NCBI GenBank assembly: GCA_937877565.1
Contig: CALFJB010000030.1
Span: 1-64,000, forward strand
Direction of reading: 5' to 3'
Origin: an uncultured Selenomonadales bacterium
GTDB lineage: Bacteria; Bacillota; Negativicutes; Selenomonadales; Selenomonadaceae
DNA length: 64,000 bases
Both the position numbers and the translations under genes were made by a program. Below the pieces are notes generated by a model. The model was not told where the DNA came from and did no database searches. It was given only the letters and a program-made list of their open reading frames with translations. The number at the start of each line of letters is the position of its first letter. Positions within the stretch are counted from its first letter, which is position 1. Shown here one piece after another: positions 26,602 to 34,599 of this stretch.

Positions 26602-27669
26602 CTAAACAAAATTTTCTATATCTGAACCCAAAATATTTCCCGCGTAGTCAACTAAAATTGTTCCAACTTCCATTTCGCCGAAAACATATCTTTCAGCGCG
26701 GTAACTTGCACGCGCCGCAATTTTTTTGTACACAATTTCAAGATGATTTTCTGCAATAATTTTTGTGGCGTCTTCAGTTGTATTTGCGTTTAAAATTTTT
26801 TGCACTTCAGCCGCGTTTAAACCTTCAGCCGCCGCGTAAGCCGCCAATGTTTCAAGGCGTCCATCTGCTACGCGGTTATGTGTGTGAAAAATTCCTGCCG
26901 CAACTTTTATCAATTTGCCAATGTGTCCGCACAAAATTATTTTTGCGATTTTTCTTTCAGCCGCCGCCTCAAGCATAAAGCCGATAAAATTACTTGTTTG
27001 AATTATCGCCGCCGCAGGATAACCCAATTTCTGCGCGATTGTTTCGCCAATTTTGCCGGGTACAAAAATCAAAGTATCATAGCCCGCCGCCTTTGCAACG
27101 TCAACTTGCGGTACAAGCGAATTTTTAAAAGCCTCTTCACTCATTGGGCGCAAAACTCCCGTTGTACCAATTACAGAAATTCCGCCTTCAACGCCTAAAA
27201 TTGGATTCAAAGTTTTTTTCGCAAGCTCAACGCCCGCAGGTATTGAAATTTCAACTTCCAAACTTGTAACGCCAAATTCGGCGGCAACATTTTTAATCAG
27301 TTGGCGCGGACCGGGATTTATCGCAGGTTCACCAATAGGAAGTTGCAATCCGTTTTTTGTAATTTTGCCGACGCCCAATCCTGCGCGAAAAATTATTTCA
27401 TCGCCGGAAATTTTTTTGGTGGTTGTGAAAATCGACGCGCCATTTGTAATATCAGGGTCGTCGCCAGAATCTTTTATAACTTCGACTTTCACGCCGTCAG
27501 AAATTTTTTCAACGCCGTTAATTTGAATTTTTAAAATTGTGCCGTCAAGCGCGGTAATTTCTACAGATTTTACAATTTCGCCGCTTGAAAAATAAATCAA
27601 CGCCGCTTTAACTCCTGCCGCCGCCGCCGCGCCTGTCGTAAATCCGCCGCGTAAAATTTTTTTATTCAC
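26602..27669 (-). CDS. cbiD: Cobalt-precorrin-5B C1-methyltransferase
   Basis: A 355-residue CbiD with RGGFTTGAAAAAGVKAAL at the N-terminus, VIKDSGDDPDITNGASIF and the GEPAINPGPRQLI and GTTGVLRPMSEEA motifs that define the family. It methylates C1 in the anaerobic cobalamin pathway. It starts at GTG (27667-27669), whose GTGA overlaps the hicB stop codon, so translation is coupled to the antitoxin gene upstream. Only cbiD, cbiE and cbiT are present here; other corrin genes must lie elsewhere. Confidence 0.95.
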   Translation of the reverse strand: MNKKILRGGFTTGAAAAAGVKAALIYFSSGEIVKSVEITALDGTILKIQINGVEKISDGVKVEVIKDSGDDPDITNGASIFTTTKKISGDEIIFRAGLGVGKITKNGLQLPIGEPAINPGPRQLIKNVAAEFGVTSLEVEISIPAGVELAKKTLNPILGVEGGISVIGTTGVLRPMSEEAFKNSLVPQVDVAKAAGYDTLIFVPGKIGETIAQKLGYPAAAIIQTSNFIGFMLEAAAERKIAKIILCGHIGKLIKVAAGIFHTHNRVADGRLETLAAYAAAEGLNAAEVQKILNANTTEDATKIIAENHLEIVYKKIAARASYRAERYVFGEMEVGTILVDYAGNILGSDIENFV

Positions 27670-28052
27670 GCCGCGCCGGTCTCTGCATTTTCGTTACGTT
27701 TTTTATCAAGTTCAGCCAAAATTTTTCTGTAAGCGTCAGTATCTGCTTTAATCAACGTGACAAACGCGCTTGTAGAATATTCGTTAATTTCAGGTACGAC
27801 TTTTTCAATCGGCGTTGGCTCAACAATTCGATTATTCATAACTTTAATTTCGTTGCCTTCGGGGTCTTTGTGATATTTTCCAGCCTTGAAATCCTCATAA
27901 CTAACCAAAATATCAGAAAGAACTTCTTCAGCATATTCCATTGCCGTATAAAGAGTATCTGCTTGAGTCATTGCGCCTTCAACATCTGGGAAGATAACGT
28001 AATAACCGCCTTCAATAGCGTTGTAAAAAATCGCCGGATAAACGTATTTCAT
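27666..28052 (-). CDS. hicB: HicB-family antitoxin
   Basis: A 128-residue protein. The first 60 residues (MKYVYPAIFYNAIEGGYYVIFPDVEGAMTQADTLYTAMEYAEEVLSDIL) are the partial RNase H-like HicB fold that masks HicA. The rest (to NENAETGAA) is a helical tail that replaces the usual DNA-binding domain, ending SAFVTLIKADTDAYRKILAELDKKR. It lies 12 bases after hicA in the toxin-first order typical of hicAB and overlaps cbiD. HicB normally neutralises HicA and represses the operon. Confidence 0.85.
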   Translation of the reverse strand: MKYVYPAIFYNAIEGGYYVIFPDVEGAMTQADTLYTAMEYAEEVLSDILVSYEDFKAGKYHKDPEGNEIKVMNNRIVEPTPIEKVVPEINEYSTSAFVTLIKADTDAYRKILAELDKKRNENAETGAA

Positions 28053-28064
28053 AAAAATTCCTCC

Positions 28065-28262
28065 TTAGCGTTTTTTTGGAACACCTGCTTTTTTGCGAAG
28101 TGCCATTTCCATACCTTTGGCTACTTCTTCATTATTGTGCCGTGATATATCAAATTCTTCGTCAGTTATTGGACTGTACCAACGCTCGTGGTTGCTACCT
28201 TCTCGAATAAGATAACAACCGGCTTTAATAAATTCTCGTTTTAATTCTGCAAATTTAGGCAT
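28065..28262 (-). CDS. hicA: HicA-family mRNA interferase toxin
   Basis: A 65-residue protein with the HicA double-stranded RNA-binding fold: FAELKREFIKAGCYLIREGSNHERWYSP, in which His25 of GSNHERW is the expected catalytic residue, then FDISRHNNEEVAKGMEMALRKKAGV. HicA cleaves mRNA and halts growth unless bound by HicB. It begins six bases after rfbB ends and precedes hicB, so the pair sits inside a run of metabolic genes. Confidence 0.87.
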   Translation of the reverse strand: MPKFAELKREFIKAGCYLIREGSNHERWYSPITDEEFDISRHNNEEVAKGMEMALRKKAGVPKKR

Positions 28263-28268
28263 ATTGTT

Positions 28269-29285
28269 TCACCTGTTGCCATACATTTTGGCGTAGTAGT
28301 CCTGATATTCGCCGCTGATAATTTTTTCCCACCAATCTTTATTTTGCAAGTACCAATCAACAGTCTTTTTTATACCGTCAGCAAATTTAGTTTTGGGCGT
28401 CCAGCCTAATTCAGTTTCAATTTTTGTAGGATCAATGGCGTAGCGTTGGTCGTGTCCCTTTCTGTCAGTCACGAACTCAATTAAATCTTCGCCCTTGCCG
28501 AGAATTTTTAAAATCGTCTTCACAACTTCCAAATTAGTTTTTTCGTTGTGTCCGCCGACGTTGTAAACTTCGCCGACTTTGCCCTTGCGAATTATTAAAT
28601 CAATCGCCGAACAATGATCCTCAACGTACAGCCAATCGCGCACATTTTCGCCCGTACCGTAAACAGGCAACTTTTTGCCATTCAGCGCGTTAATAATCAT
28701 CAGAGGAATTAATTTTTCTGGGAAATGGTAAGGACCATAATTATTTGAACAGCGGCTGATTGTGGCAGGGATTTTATAAGTGCGTTGGTAAGCTTGCACA
28801 ATTAAATCTGCCGACGCCTTACTTGCAGAATACGGGCTGGACGTGTGCAAATTCGTTTTTTCAGTGAAAAATAAATCCGGTCTGTCAAGCGGTAAATCAC
28901 CGTAAACTTCGTCAGTTGAAACTTGATGAAAACGCTGAATACCGTACTTTTTGCAAGCGTCAAGTAAAACGCTCGTGCCAATAATATTTGTACGCAAAAA
29001 TAATTCAGGGTCTTCAATGGATCTGTCAACGTGACTTTCTGCCGCAAAATTTACAATTACGTCAGGTTTTTCTTCCTCAAAAAGGCGGTAAACTCTTTCA
29101 CGGTTTGAAATACTGCCGCGAATAAATTTGTACTTGGGATTATTTTCGGCGTCCTTCAAAGTTTCCAAATTTCCCGCGTATGTCAATTTATCGTAGCAAA
29201 TAATTTCGTCGTCAGAATTTTTCAGCTCGTAGTAAACAAAATTACTGCCGATAAAACCTGCGCCGCCCGTTACAACAATTTTCAT
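28269..29285 (-). CDS. rfbB: dTDP-glucose 4,6-dehydratase
   Basis: A 338-residue short-chain dehydrogenase of the RmlB type. The NAD motif GGAGFIGSNFV is at 7-17, the VNFAAESHVDRSIEDPELFLRTNIIGT region at 80-105, the catalytic TDEVYGDL and YSASKAS (Tyr and Lys of YxxxK) near 125-160, and RCSNNYGPYHFPEKLIPLMI beyond. It makes dTDP-4-keto-6-deoxyglucose in the dTDP-L-rhamnose pathway. rfbC and rfbA lie upstream on the same strand and rfbD is 29 kb away at 57871-58716. Confidence 0.96.
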   Translation of the reverse strand: MKIVVTGGAGFIGSNFVYYELKNSDDEIICYDKLTYAGNLETLKDAENNPKYKFIRGSISNRERVYRLFEEEKPDVIVNFAAESHVDRSIEDPELFLRTNIIGTSVLLDACKKYGIQRFHQVSTDEVYGDLPLDRPDLFFTEKTNLHTSSPYSASKASADLIVQAYQRTYKIPATISRCSNNYGPYHFPEKLIPLMIINALNGKKLPVYGTGENVRDWLYVEDHCSAIDLIIRKGKVGEVYNVGGHNEKTNLEVVKTILKILGKGEDLIEFVTDRKGHDQRYAIDPTKIETELGWTPKTKFADGIKKTVDWYLQNKDWWEKIISGEYQDYYAKMYGNR

Positions 29286-29433
29286 AGGTTAATTTCACCT
29301 CAAATTAATTTTTAATCAAAATTTCAGTTTAAAAATTTTGTGTCAAATTTTAAAATTTGTTCCGTAAAAAAAATTTTTTTCGTCAAAATTCTATGCAAAT
29401 TTTTCAATTTTAAAAATTTTTCCCTTGCAAATT

Positions 29434-30006
29434 TTAATTTTCTTCAAAAATAAAATTTAATTCGTTGCGTTCGATTCTGTCTTTCAAAAATGGCGCGTTG
29501 GCGTCTTTGTCAGCTAAAATCGTAGGTGTTGCCGTCCAGTCAATTCCAATTTGCGGATCGTCCCAGCGAATATTGCCTTCACATTGCGGCGCGTAATATT
29601 CATCTGCTTTGTACTGAATTTCAACATCATCAGTCAAAGTTATAAAACCGTGTGCAAAACCGCGCGGAATTAAAAGTTGGCGTTTATTTTCGGCGGTAAG
29701 TTCGACGCTTACCCACTTTGCAAATTGCGGGGAATTTTTGCGAATGTCAACCGCAACATCAAGAAGTTTGCCGCGTGTGCAACGTACAAGTTTAGCCTGC
29801 GCCATTGGATTAAGTTGATAGTGCAAGCCGCGCAGAGTTCCTTTTTGCGCCGAATAAGATTGATTATCCTGCACAAAGTCAAAATTCAAGCCTTCCGCCT
29901 CCAATTTCGCCTTTGACCAACTTTCCATAAACCAGCCGCGAGCATCGCCAAAAACTTTCGGCTCAATGATATAAACGCCTTTCAATTCAGTTTCAATAAA
30001 GTTCAT
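29434..30006 (-). CDS. rfbC: dTDP-4-dehydrorhamnose 3,5-epimerase
   Basis: A 190-residue cupin-fold epimerase. GLHYQLNPMAQAKLVRC carries the catalytic His62, followed by VDIRKNSPQFAKWVSVELTAENKRQLLIPRGFAHGF and the tyrosine-bearing ADEYYAPQCEGNIRWDDP. It epimerises C3 and C5 of the 4-keto sugar in dTDP-rhamnose synthesis. A 148-base AT-rich gap with no gene separates it from rfbB. Confidence 0.95.
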   Translation of the reverse strand: MNFIETELKGVYIIEPKVFGDARGWFMESWSKAKLEAEGLNFDFVQDNQSYSAQKGTLRGLHYQLNPMAQAKLVRCTRGKLLDVAVDIRKNSPQFAKWVSVELTAENKRQLLIPRGFAHGFITLTDDVEIQYKADEYYAPQCEGNIRWDDPQIGIDWTATPTILADKDANAPFLKDRIERNELNFIFEEN

Positions 30007-30021
30007 TTTAATTTCTCCCTT

Positions 30022-30048
30022 GCAAATGTGATGATTAAGAGCATTTGC
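30022..30048. repeat. Small hairpin with conserved loop, copy 2
   Basis: GCAAATG and CATTTGC flank TGATGATTAAGAG. Loop sequence matches the hairpin at 23248-23272 at 11 of 13 positions while the stem is longer by one pair. Confidence 0.55.
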
Positions 30049-30060
30049 TCTCGAAATTTT

Positions 30061-30118
30061 AGGAAACAGGATACAGTTGACAGGATACAGCTTAAAAAAA
30101 TGTTTCCTGTCTCCTGTT
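30061..30118. repeat. ACAGGATACAG repeat array with inverted arms
   Basis: ACAGGATACAG occurs twice in tandem (30066-30076, 30080-30090) and a related set of CCTGT units follows on the other arm; AGGAAACA (30061-30068) pairs with TGTTTCCT (30101-30108). The whole lies between rfbA and rfbC. Confidence 0.6.
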
Positions 30119-30127
30119 CCCTGTTAC

Positions 30128-31000
30128 CTATTTTGCCAAACGTTGCAAATATTTTCCATATTCATTTTTAGAAAGCGGCTCTGCAAGTTTCAAAAGTTGC
30201 GCCGCGTCAATGTATTTCATTCTGTAAGCAATTTCTTCAATACAGGAAATTTTTAAACCCTGCCGCGTTTGAATTGTTTGTACGAAAGTTGCCGCCTGTA
30301 AAAGTGATTCGTGCGTTCCCGTGTCAAGCCACGCATAACCGCGCCGCATTTTTTCAACGCGCAATTTGCCACGTTCCAAATAAACTTTATTAACGTCGGT
30401 AATTTCCAATTCGCCACGCGCTGAAGGTTTTATCGACTTCGCCACGTCAACTATATCTTTGTCGTAAAAATATAAACCCGTAACCGCGTAATTTGAACGG
30501 GGATTTTTTGGCTTTTCTTCCAACGAAATTGCTTGCCCTGTTTCTCTGTTAAATTCAACAACGCCGTAATTTTCGGGATCGTTGACGTAGTACGCAAAAA
30601 CCGTCGCGCCGTCGTCGAAACTTGCCGCACGTTGTACCAATTTTGCAAAGTCTGAACCGTAAAAAATATTATCGCCCAAAACCAACGCGCAACTTTCGCC
30701 GTCAATAAATTCTTCGCCAATTAAAAACGCCTGCGCGAGTCCTTCAGGTTTTGGTTGTACCGCGTAAGAAATTTTTAATCCGAGTTGTGAACCGTCGCCG
30801 AGCAACGATTTAAATAAATGGCTGTCTTGCGGCGTGTTGATGATTAAAATTTCACGAATCCCCGCCAACATCAACGCTGACAGCGGGTAATAAATCATTG
30901 GTTTGTCGTAGATTGGCATTAATTGTTTTGATACAACTTCAGTTAATGGGTAAAGCCGCGTTCCCGAGCCGCCCGCCAAAATTATTCCTTTCTTTACCAT
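30128..31000 (-). CDS. rfbA: Glucose-1-phosphate thymidylyltransferase
   Basis: A 290-residue RmlA that makes dTDP-glucose. The nucleotide-binding ILAGGSGTRLYPLTEVVSKQLMPIYDKPMIYYPLS is at the N-terminus, with LVLGDNIFYG, the SLEEKPKNPRSNYAVTGLYFYD block and AWLDTGTHESLLQA further on. I place the start at the ATG at 30998-31000, because GGAGG lies nine bases upstream; a GTG/ATG five codons earlier would overlap that site. It is first in the rfbA-rfbC-rfbB order on this strand. Confidence 0.95.
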   Translation of the reverse strand: MVKKGIILAGGSGTRLYPLTEVVSKQLMPIYDKPMIYYPLSALMLAGIREILIINTPQDSHLFKSLLGDGSQLGLKISYAVQPKPEGLAQAFLIGEEFIDGESCALVLGDNIFYGSDFAKLVQRAASFDDGATVFAYYVNDPENYGVVEFNRETGQAISLEEKPKNPRSNYAVTGLYFYDKDIVDVAKSIKPSARGELEITDVNKVYLERGKLRVEKMRRGYAWLDTGTHESLLQAATFVQTIQTRQGLKISCIEEIAYRMKYIDAAQLLKLAEPLSKNEYGKYLQRLAK

Positions 31001-31062
31001 AAAATTTACCTCCAAATTTTTTTTCAGTTGTATTATACAAATTTTTTCTATTTTAGCAAACT

Positions 31063-31094
31063 AAAAAAGCCTCCGCAGTTTCGGCGAAGGCAGG
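31063..31094 (-). terminator. Terminator of the DUF6033-like gene
   Basis: On the reverse strand GCCTTCGCC and GGCGGAGGC-like arms (GCCTTCGCC..GCGGAGGC) are followed by six T, 17 bases after the stop codon of the gene at 31111. Confidence 0.75.
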
Positions 31095-31110
31095 AAGTTT
31101 TAAAAATTTT

Positions 31111-31593
31111 TTATGCAAGCAAATTAATTTTATTTGCAGATTTAACTTTGGCAGATTTTTTGGCGTTTAATTCGTCAAGTAAAGTTTGCCACCAAGATTT
31201 TTTATCATTTTTGTCAAGTGTAACTTTGACGCGCTTAGTTGAGCCGTCGTCATTTTGAGAAATTCCCCAACCACGCAAGCCGCCGGCATCGTCAATTATA
31301 AAGCCGTGAGATTTTAAATTTGGGCTTGTAACATTTTGAGTTGAAATGTCATAAATTAACGCCTCGTACTCAACGCGCTTTTCGGGATTATTTTCCATTT
31401 CCTTCAAAATCTTTGGCGAAATTGAAACGTTATTCAAGCCGCTGCCGGAAAATGGAGCTGTACCGACTTGAAATTTTAAATTTGGAAATTTTTCTTTCAA
31501 ATCGCCAAGAACATTGCCGCCGGAATTTTCTTGCGATTGGGCAAAACTTAACGCCGCCTCTGAAACGTAACTGTTGCCAATTTTTACCGCCAT
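31111..31593 (-). CDS. DUF6033-like hypothetical protein
   Basis: A 160-residue soluble protein beginning MAVKIGNSYVSEAALSFAQSQ, followed by NVLGDLKEKFPNLKFQVGTAPFSGSGLNNVSISPKILKEMENNPEKRVEYEALIYD. This opening and the NVSISPKIL block resemble proteins annotated as DUF6033 in anaerobic Firmicutes; function is unknown. The C-terminal 40 residues are basic and lysine-rich. It stands alone between rfbA and lysA with its own ribosome site and terminator. Confidence 0.6.
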   Translation of the reverse strand: MAVKIGNSYVSEAALSFAQSQENSGGNVLGDLKEKFPNLKFQVGTAPFSGSGLNNVSISPKILKEMENNPEKRVEYEALIYDISTQNVTSPNLKSHGFIIDDAGGLRGWGISQNDDGSTKRVKVTLDKNDKKSWWQTLLDELNAKKSAKVKSANKINLLA

Positions 31594-31683
31594 TTTAAAA
31601 ACCTCCTTGTAAACAATCCTTGTTAATCCTATGTTTTCAAAATACTGTAAAGCGTTAAAAATTCCTGCAAGCTAAAAAATTTT

Positions 31684-32934
31684 TTATATCAAAGTTGCAA
31701 AATAATCATCTAAAGTTTCAGCGCGTCGAATAAGTTCAATTTCGCCGTTTTCTCTAAGCAAGAGTTCAGCACTTCTCAATTTGCCGTTGTAATTGAATCC
31801 CATTGCGTGTCCGTGCGCTCCGGTGTCGTGAATTATCAAAATATCGCCAATATCAATTTTCGGCAACTTGCGATTTATAGCAAATTTATCGTTGTTTTCA
31901 CAAAGAGAGCCGGTAACGTCGTAAATTTTATCGCAGTCAAAATTTTCTTTGCCCAAAATTGTAATGTGATGATACGCGCCGTAAAGCGCAGGGCGCATCA
32001 AATTCGCCATACAAGAATCAAGCCCAATGTAATTTTTGTAAGTATTTTTTTCGTGAATGACGGTTGAAACAAGCCAGCCCGCGTCGCCGGTAATTGCGCG
32101 TCCACTTTCAGTTGCGATACGAATTTTTTCAAGCCCGTTCGGTACAAGAATTTTTTTGTACAGTTCACAAATTCCCGCGCCAATCGCTTTATAATCGACG
32201 GGATTTTCTTCAGGGCGGTAAGGAATACCAAAACCGCCGCCCAAATTTACAAATTCCAAATTAATTCCAATTCGATTTTTAATTTCAACCGCCAATTCAA
32301 ACATAATTTGCGCCGTGTACAAAAAAGTTTCGGTTTCACGTTCGTTTGAGGCTATCATTGTATGAAGTCCAAAACGTTTGACGCCTTTATTTTTTGCAAT
32401 TTGGTAAGCGTCAAAAATTTGTTGGCGCGTCAAGCCGTATTTTGCCTCTGCAGGTTTGCCGATAATATCGTTGCCGTTATTCATAATGTCAGCGGGATTG
32501 TAGCGGAACGATAAAACTTTTGGCAAGCCCGCGTTTTTCTCCAAGTATTCAATGTGCGTTATATCGTCAAGATTGATAATCGCGCCGAGTTCCAACGCTT
32601 TTTGAAATTCATTTGCGGGCGTATCGTTGGAAGTCAACATAATTTTTTCTCCGGTAACGTTCGCCATTTCGCTAATCATCAATTCAGCAAGCGAACTGCA
32701 ATCAGTACCCGCGCCGTCAGCCGCCAAAATTTTTACAATGTGCGGATTAGGTAAAGCCTTCACTGCAAAATATTCTCTAAATTCAGCCGCCCAAGAAAAT
32801 GTATCACGCAAACGGCGGAAATTTTCACGAATTTTTTTCTCATCGTATAAATGAAAAGGCGTAGGATATTTTTTTATAACTTCGCGCAGAGCTTTTTCAT
32901 CCAGCGGAAAATTTTTTTCTGTCAATTTAATCAC
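31684..32934 (-). CDS. lysA: Diaminopimelate decarboxylase
   Basis: A 416-residue fold-type III PLP decarboxylase. The PLP lysine is K59 in EYFAVKALPNP; GADGAGTDCSSLAEL, FGLHTMIASNE, the phosphate-binding NLGGGFGIPY, ESGRAITGDAG and GSLCENND (substrate-binding Cys) follow in the usual order. It converts meso-DAP to lysine. The family includes carboxynorspermidine decarboxylases, which are near 380 residues and lack some of these motifs, so LysA is the better call. It is divergent from the malic enzyme gene. Confidence 0.88.
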   Translation of the reverse strand: MIKLTEKNFPLDEKALREVIKKYPTPFHLYDEKKIRENFRRLRDTFSWAAEFREYFAVKALPNPHIVKILAADGAGTDCSSLAELMISEMANVTGEKIMLTSNDTPANEFQKALELGAIINLDDITHIEYLEKNAGLPKVLSFRYNPADIMNNGNDIIGKPAEAKYGLTRQQIFDAYQIAKNKGVKRFGLHTMIASNERETETFLYTAQIMFELAVEIKNRIGINLEFVNLGGGFGIPYRPEENPVDYKAIGAGICELYKKILVPNGLEKIRIATESGRAITGDAGWLVSTVIHEKNTYKNYIGLDSCMANLMRPALYGAYHHITILGKENFDCDKIYDVTGSLCENNDKFAINRKLPKIDIGDILIIHDTGAHGHAMGFNYNGKLRSAELLLRENGEIELIRRAETLDDYFATLI

Positions 32935-32956
32935 CTCAAGTTTTTATAACGAAATG

Positions 32957-32962
32957 ATTATA
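32957..32962 (-). promoter_or_regulatory. -10 box for lysA
   Basis: TATAAT on the reverse strand, 23 bases before the lysA start, with a weak TTTTAT 17 bases upstream as -35. Short leader; no riboswitch seen. Confidence 0.4.
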
Positions 32963-32986
32963 CCATTTGATAGAAAAAAATAAAAT

Positions 32987-33021
32987 CCCTAACCGCTAAA
33001 ACCTAATTCCTAAAACCTAAT
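32987..33021. repeat. CCTAA-type dispersed repeat
   Basis: A tract of CCTAA-like units. CCTAACCGCTAAAAC (32988-33002) is the exact reverse complement of 17754-17768. A shorter relative, CCTAAACCCTAA, lies at about 16763-16774 before prs. Confidence 0.65.
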
Positions 33022-33043
33022 TTGTATACATAGGCGCGGCGGC

Positions 33044-33072
33044 TTGAAAAATTTTCAATCTGCAAATATAAT
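33044..33072 (+). promoter_or_regulatory. Sigma-70 type promoter of the malic enzyme gene
   Basis: TTGAAA (33044-33049), a 17-base spacer and TATAAT (33067-33072), 40 bases before the start codon. Confidence 0.75.
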
Positions 33073-33111
33073 TGCGTGGTAATGATTTTTTTGGAGAGGA
33101 AGATTTTTTTA

Positions 33112-34344
33112 ATGGCTAATGTAAACGAAGAGGCTTTAGCCCTGCATAAAAAATTTCAAGGAAAGTTGGCAACCGTCAGCAAAGTACCGCTGAAAAGCGC
33201 GTATGATTTAACTTTGGCTTATACGCCGGGCGTTGCCGCTCCTTGTCTTGAAATTAACAAAGACCCTGAAAAAATTTATGATTATACAAATCGCGGGAAT
33301 TTGGTTGCAGTCGTAACGAACGGCACAGCAGTTTTGGGACTCGGCGATATTGGCGCGGGCGCAGGTTTACCCGTTATGGAAGGTAAATCAATTCTGTTTA
33401 AAGGTTTTGCCGGTGTCGATGCTATTCCAATTTGCTTGAATACAAAAAAAGTTGACGAAATTGTAAAAACGATTCAGTTAATGGCTCCAAGTTTCGGCGG
33501 AATTAATCTTGAAGATATTAAAGCTCCCGAATGTTTCGACATTGAACAGGCTTTAAAAGATTCAGTTGATATTCCTGTTTTCCACGACGACCAACACGGC
33601 ACGGCTATTGTTGTCAGTGCGGCGTTGATTAACGCTTTAAAACTCGTCGGCAAAAAGTTTTCTGATATTAAAATTGTTGTCAACGGCGCGGGCGCGGCAG
33701 GTATGGCGATAACTTATTTGATTCAGAAAATGGGCGGCGAAAATATTATTCTTTGCGATTCAACCGGCGCAATTTACGAAGGACGCGGCAAAGGTATGAA
33801 TCCATACAAAGATCAAATCGCCGCCGTTACAAATTCGCAACACGAGGCGGGACAACTTATTGACGTTATCGCAGGCGCAGATGTTTTCATTGGCGTTTCA
33901 AAGGCAAATCTTTTAACTGAAGAAATGGTTAAAATGATGAACAAAGACGCAATTATTTTAGCTATGGCGAATCCAAATCCTGAAATTTTGCCGGATAAAG
34001 CGAAGGCGGCGGGCGCACGTGTTGTAGCAACGGGGCGCAGTGATTTTCCTAACCAAGTTAATAATTTGTTGGCGTTTCCTGGAATTTTCAGAGGCGCGTT
34101 AGACGTTAGAGCAACCGACGTTAATGAACAGATGAAAATTGCGGCAGCTTATGCCATTGCGTCATTAGTCAGCGACGAAGAATTAAACGAAGAACACGTT
34201 ATTACAAATCCATTCGATGAAAGAGTTGCGCCAACAGTTGCGGCGGCAGTTGCAAAGGCGGCTATTGAAAGTGGCGTTGCACAAAATAAAAATATTACGC
34301 CGGAACAAGTTGCTGAGCATACACGCGAACTTTTGAAAAAATAA
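33112..34344 (+). CDS. NAD-dependent malic enzyme (oxaloacetate-decarboxylating)
   Basis: A 410-residue short-form malic enzyme that turns malate into pyruvate and CO2. Signatures: the N-terminal KVPLKSAYDLTLAYTPGVAAPCLEI, GLGDIGAGAGLPVMEGKSILFKGFAGVDAIPI with the catalytic region, EDIKAPECFDIEQAL, VFHDDQHGTAIV, and the Rossmann motif VVNGAGAAGMAIT. I start it at the ATG at 33112 with GGAGAGGA 12 bases upstream; an in-frame start 12 codons earlier has no ribosome site. It has its own promoter and terminator. Confidence 0.95.
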   Translation: MANVNEEALALHKKFQGKLATVSKVPLKSAYDLTLAYTPGVAAPCLEINKDPEKIYDYTNRGNLVAVVTNGTAVLGLGDIGAGAGLPVMEGKSILFKGFAGVDAIPICLNTKKVDEIVKTIQLMAPSFGGINLEDIKAPECFDIEQALKDSVDIPVFHDDQHGTAIVVSAALINALKLVGKKFSDIKIVVNGAGAAGMAITYLIQKMGGENIILCDSTGAIYEGRGKGMNPYKDQIAAVTNSQHEAGQLIDVIAGADVFIGVSKANLLTEEMVKMMNKDAIILAMANPNPEILPDKAKAAGARVVATGRSDFPNQVNNLLAFPGIFRGALDVRATDVNEQMKIAAAYAIASLVSDEELNEEHVITNPFDERVAPTVAAAVAKAAIESGVAQNKNITPEQVAEHTRELLKK

Positions 34345-34367
34345 TTTTTATCTGAATAAAAAAATTT

Positions 34368-34394
34368 AGCCGTTCAGAAATGAGCGGCTTTTTT
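34368..34394 (+). terminator. Terminator of the malic enzyme gene
   Basis: AGCCGTTCA, loop GAAA, TGAGCGGCT, then six T. Confidence 0.88.
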
Positions 34395-34401
34395 AGTTTG
34401 A

Positions 34402-34429
34402 TTGACAAAAAATTTTGATATAGTAAAAT
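34402..34429 (+). promoter_or_regulatory. Promoter of the small toxin-like gene
   Basis: TTGACA (34402-34407), 16 bases, TAAAAT (34424-34429). Transcription should begin near 34436, giving a leader of about 50 bases that contains ACCTCC complementary to the GGAGGT ribosome site. Confidence 0.7.
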
Positions 34430-34485
34430 TCAAGTGTTACCTCCGGTCACTTCCGAACTTTAGGTAAGGAAGGAGGTGATAGCCA

Positions 34486-34584
34486 ATGGAAGCACTGCTT
34501 GATTTTTTAAGCAACGTCGGAGTAAACATCGCCTCCTACTTTTTAATCAAGGCAATAGATAAATACTTCGACAACCGGCGGTAA
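34486..34584 (+). CDS. Fst/Ldr-like small hydrophobic peptide (candidate type I toxin)
   Basis: A 32-residue peptide, MEALLDFLSNVGVNIASYFL then IKAIDKYFDNRR. A hydrophobic helix of about 20 residues is followed by a charged tail, the layout of Fst-family type I toxins, which damage the membrane when overproduced. It has a very strong ribosome site (AGGAGGT) that can be masked by ACCTCC (34439-34444) upstream. A strong terminator follows. Part of its 5' region (GTGATAGC..ATGGA..ACTGCTTGATT) is repeated past the terminator at 34668-34695, where a reverse promoter would produce an antisense RNA, as in the par/fst locus. Function is inferred from organisation, not from sequence identity. Confidence 0.65.
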   Translation: MEALLDFLSNVGVNIASYFLIKAIDKYFDNRR

Positions 34585-34599
34585 CGCCACAAAATCGCG

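Noticed and set aside
29286..29433. Riboswitch or small RNA between rfbC and rfbB
   Set aside because: The gap is only A/T-rich runs (AAATTTT-like), with no stable GC-containing stem.
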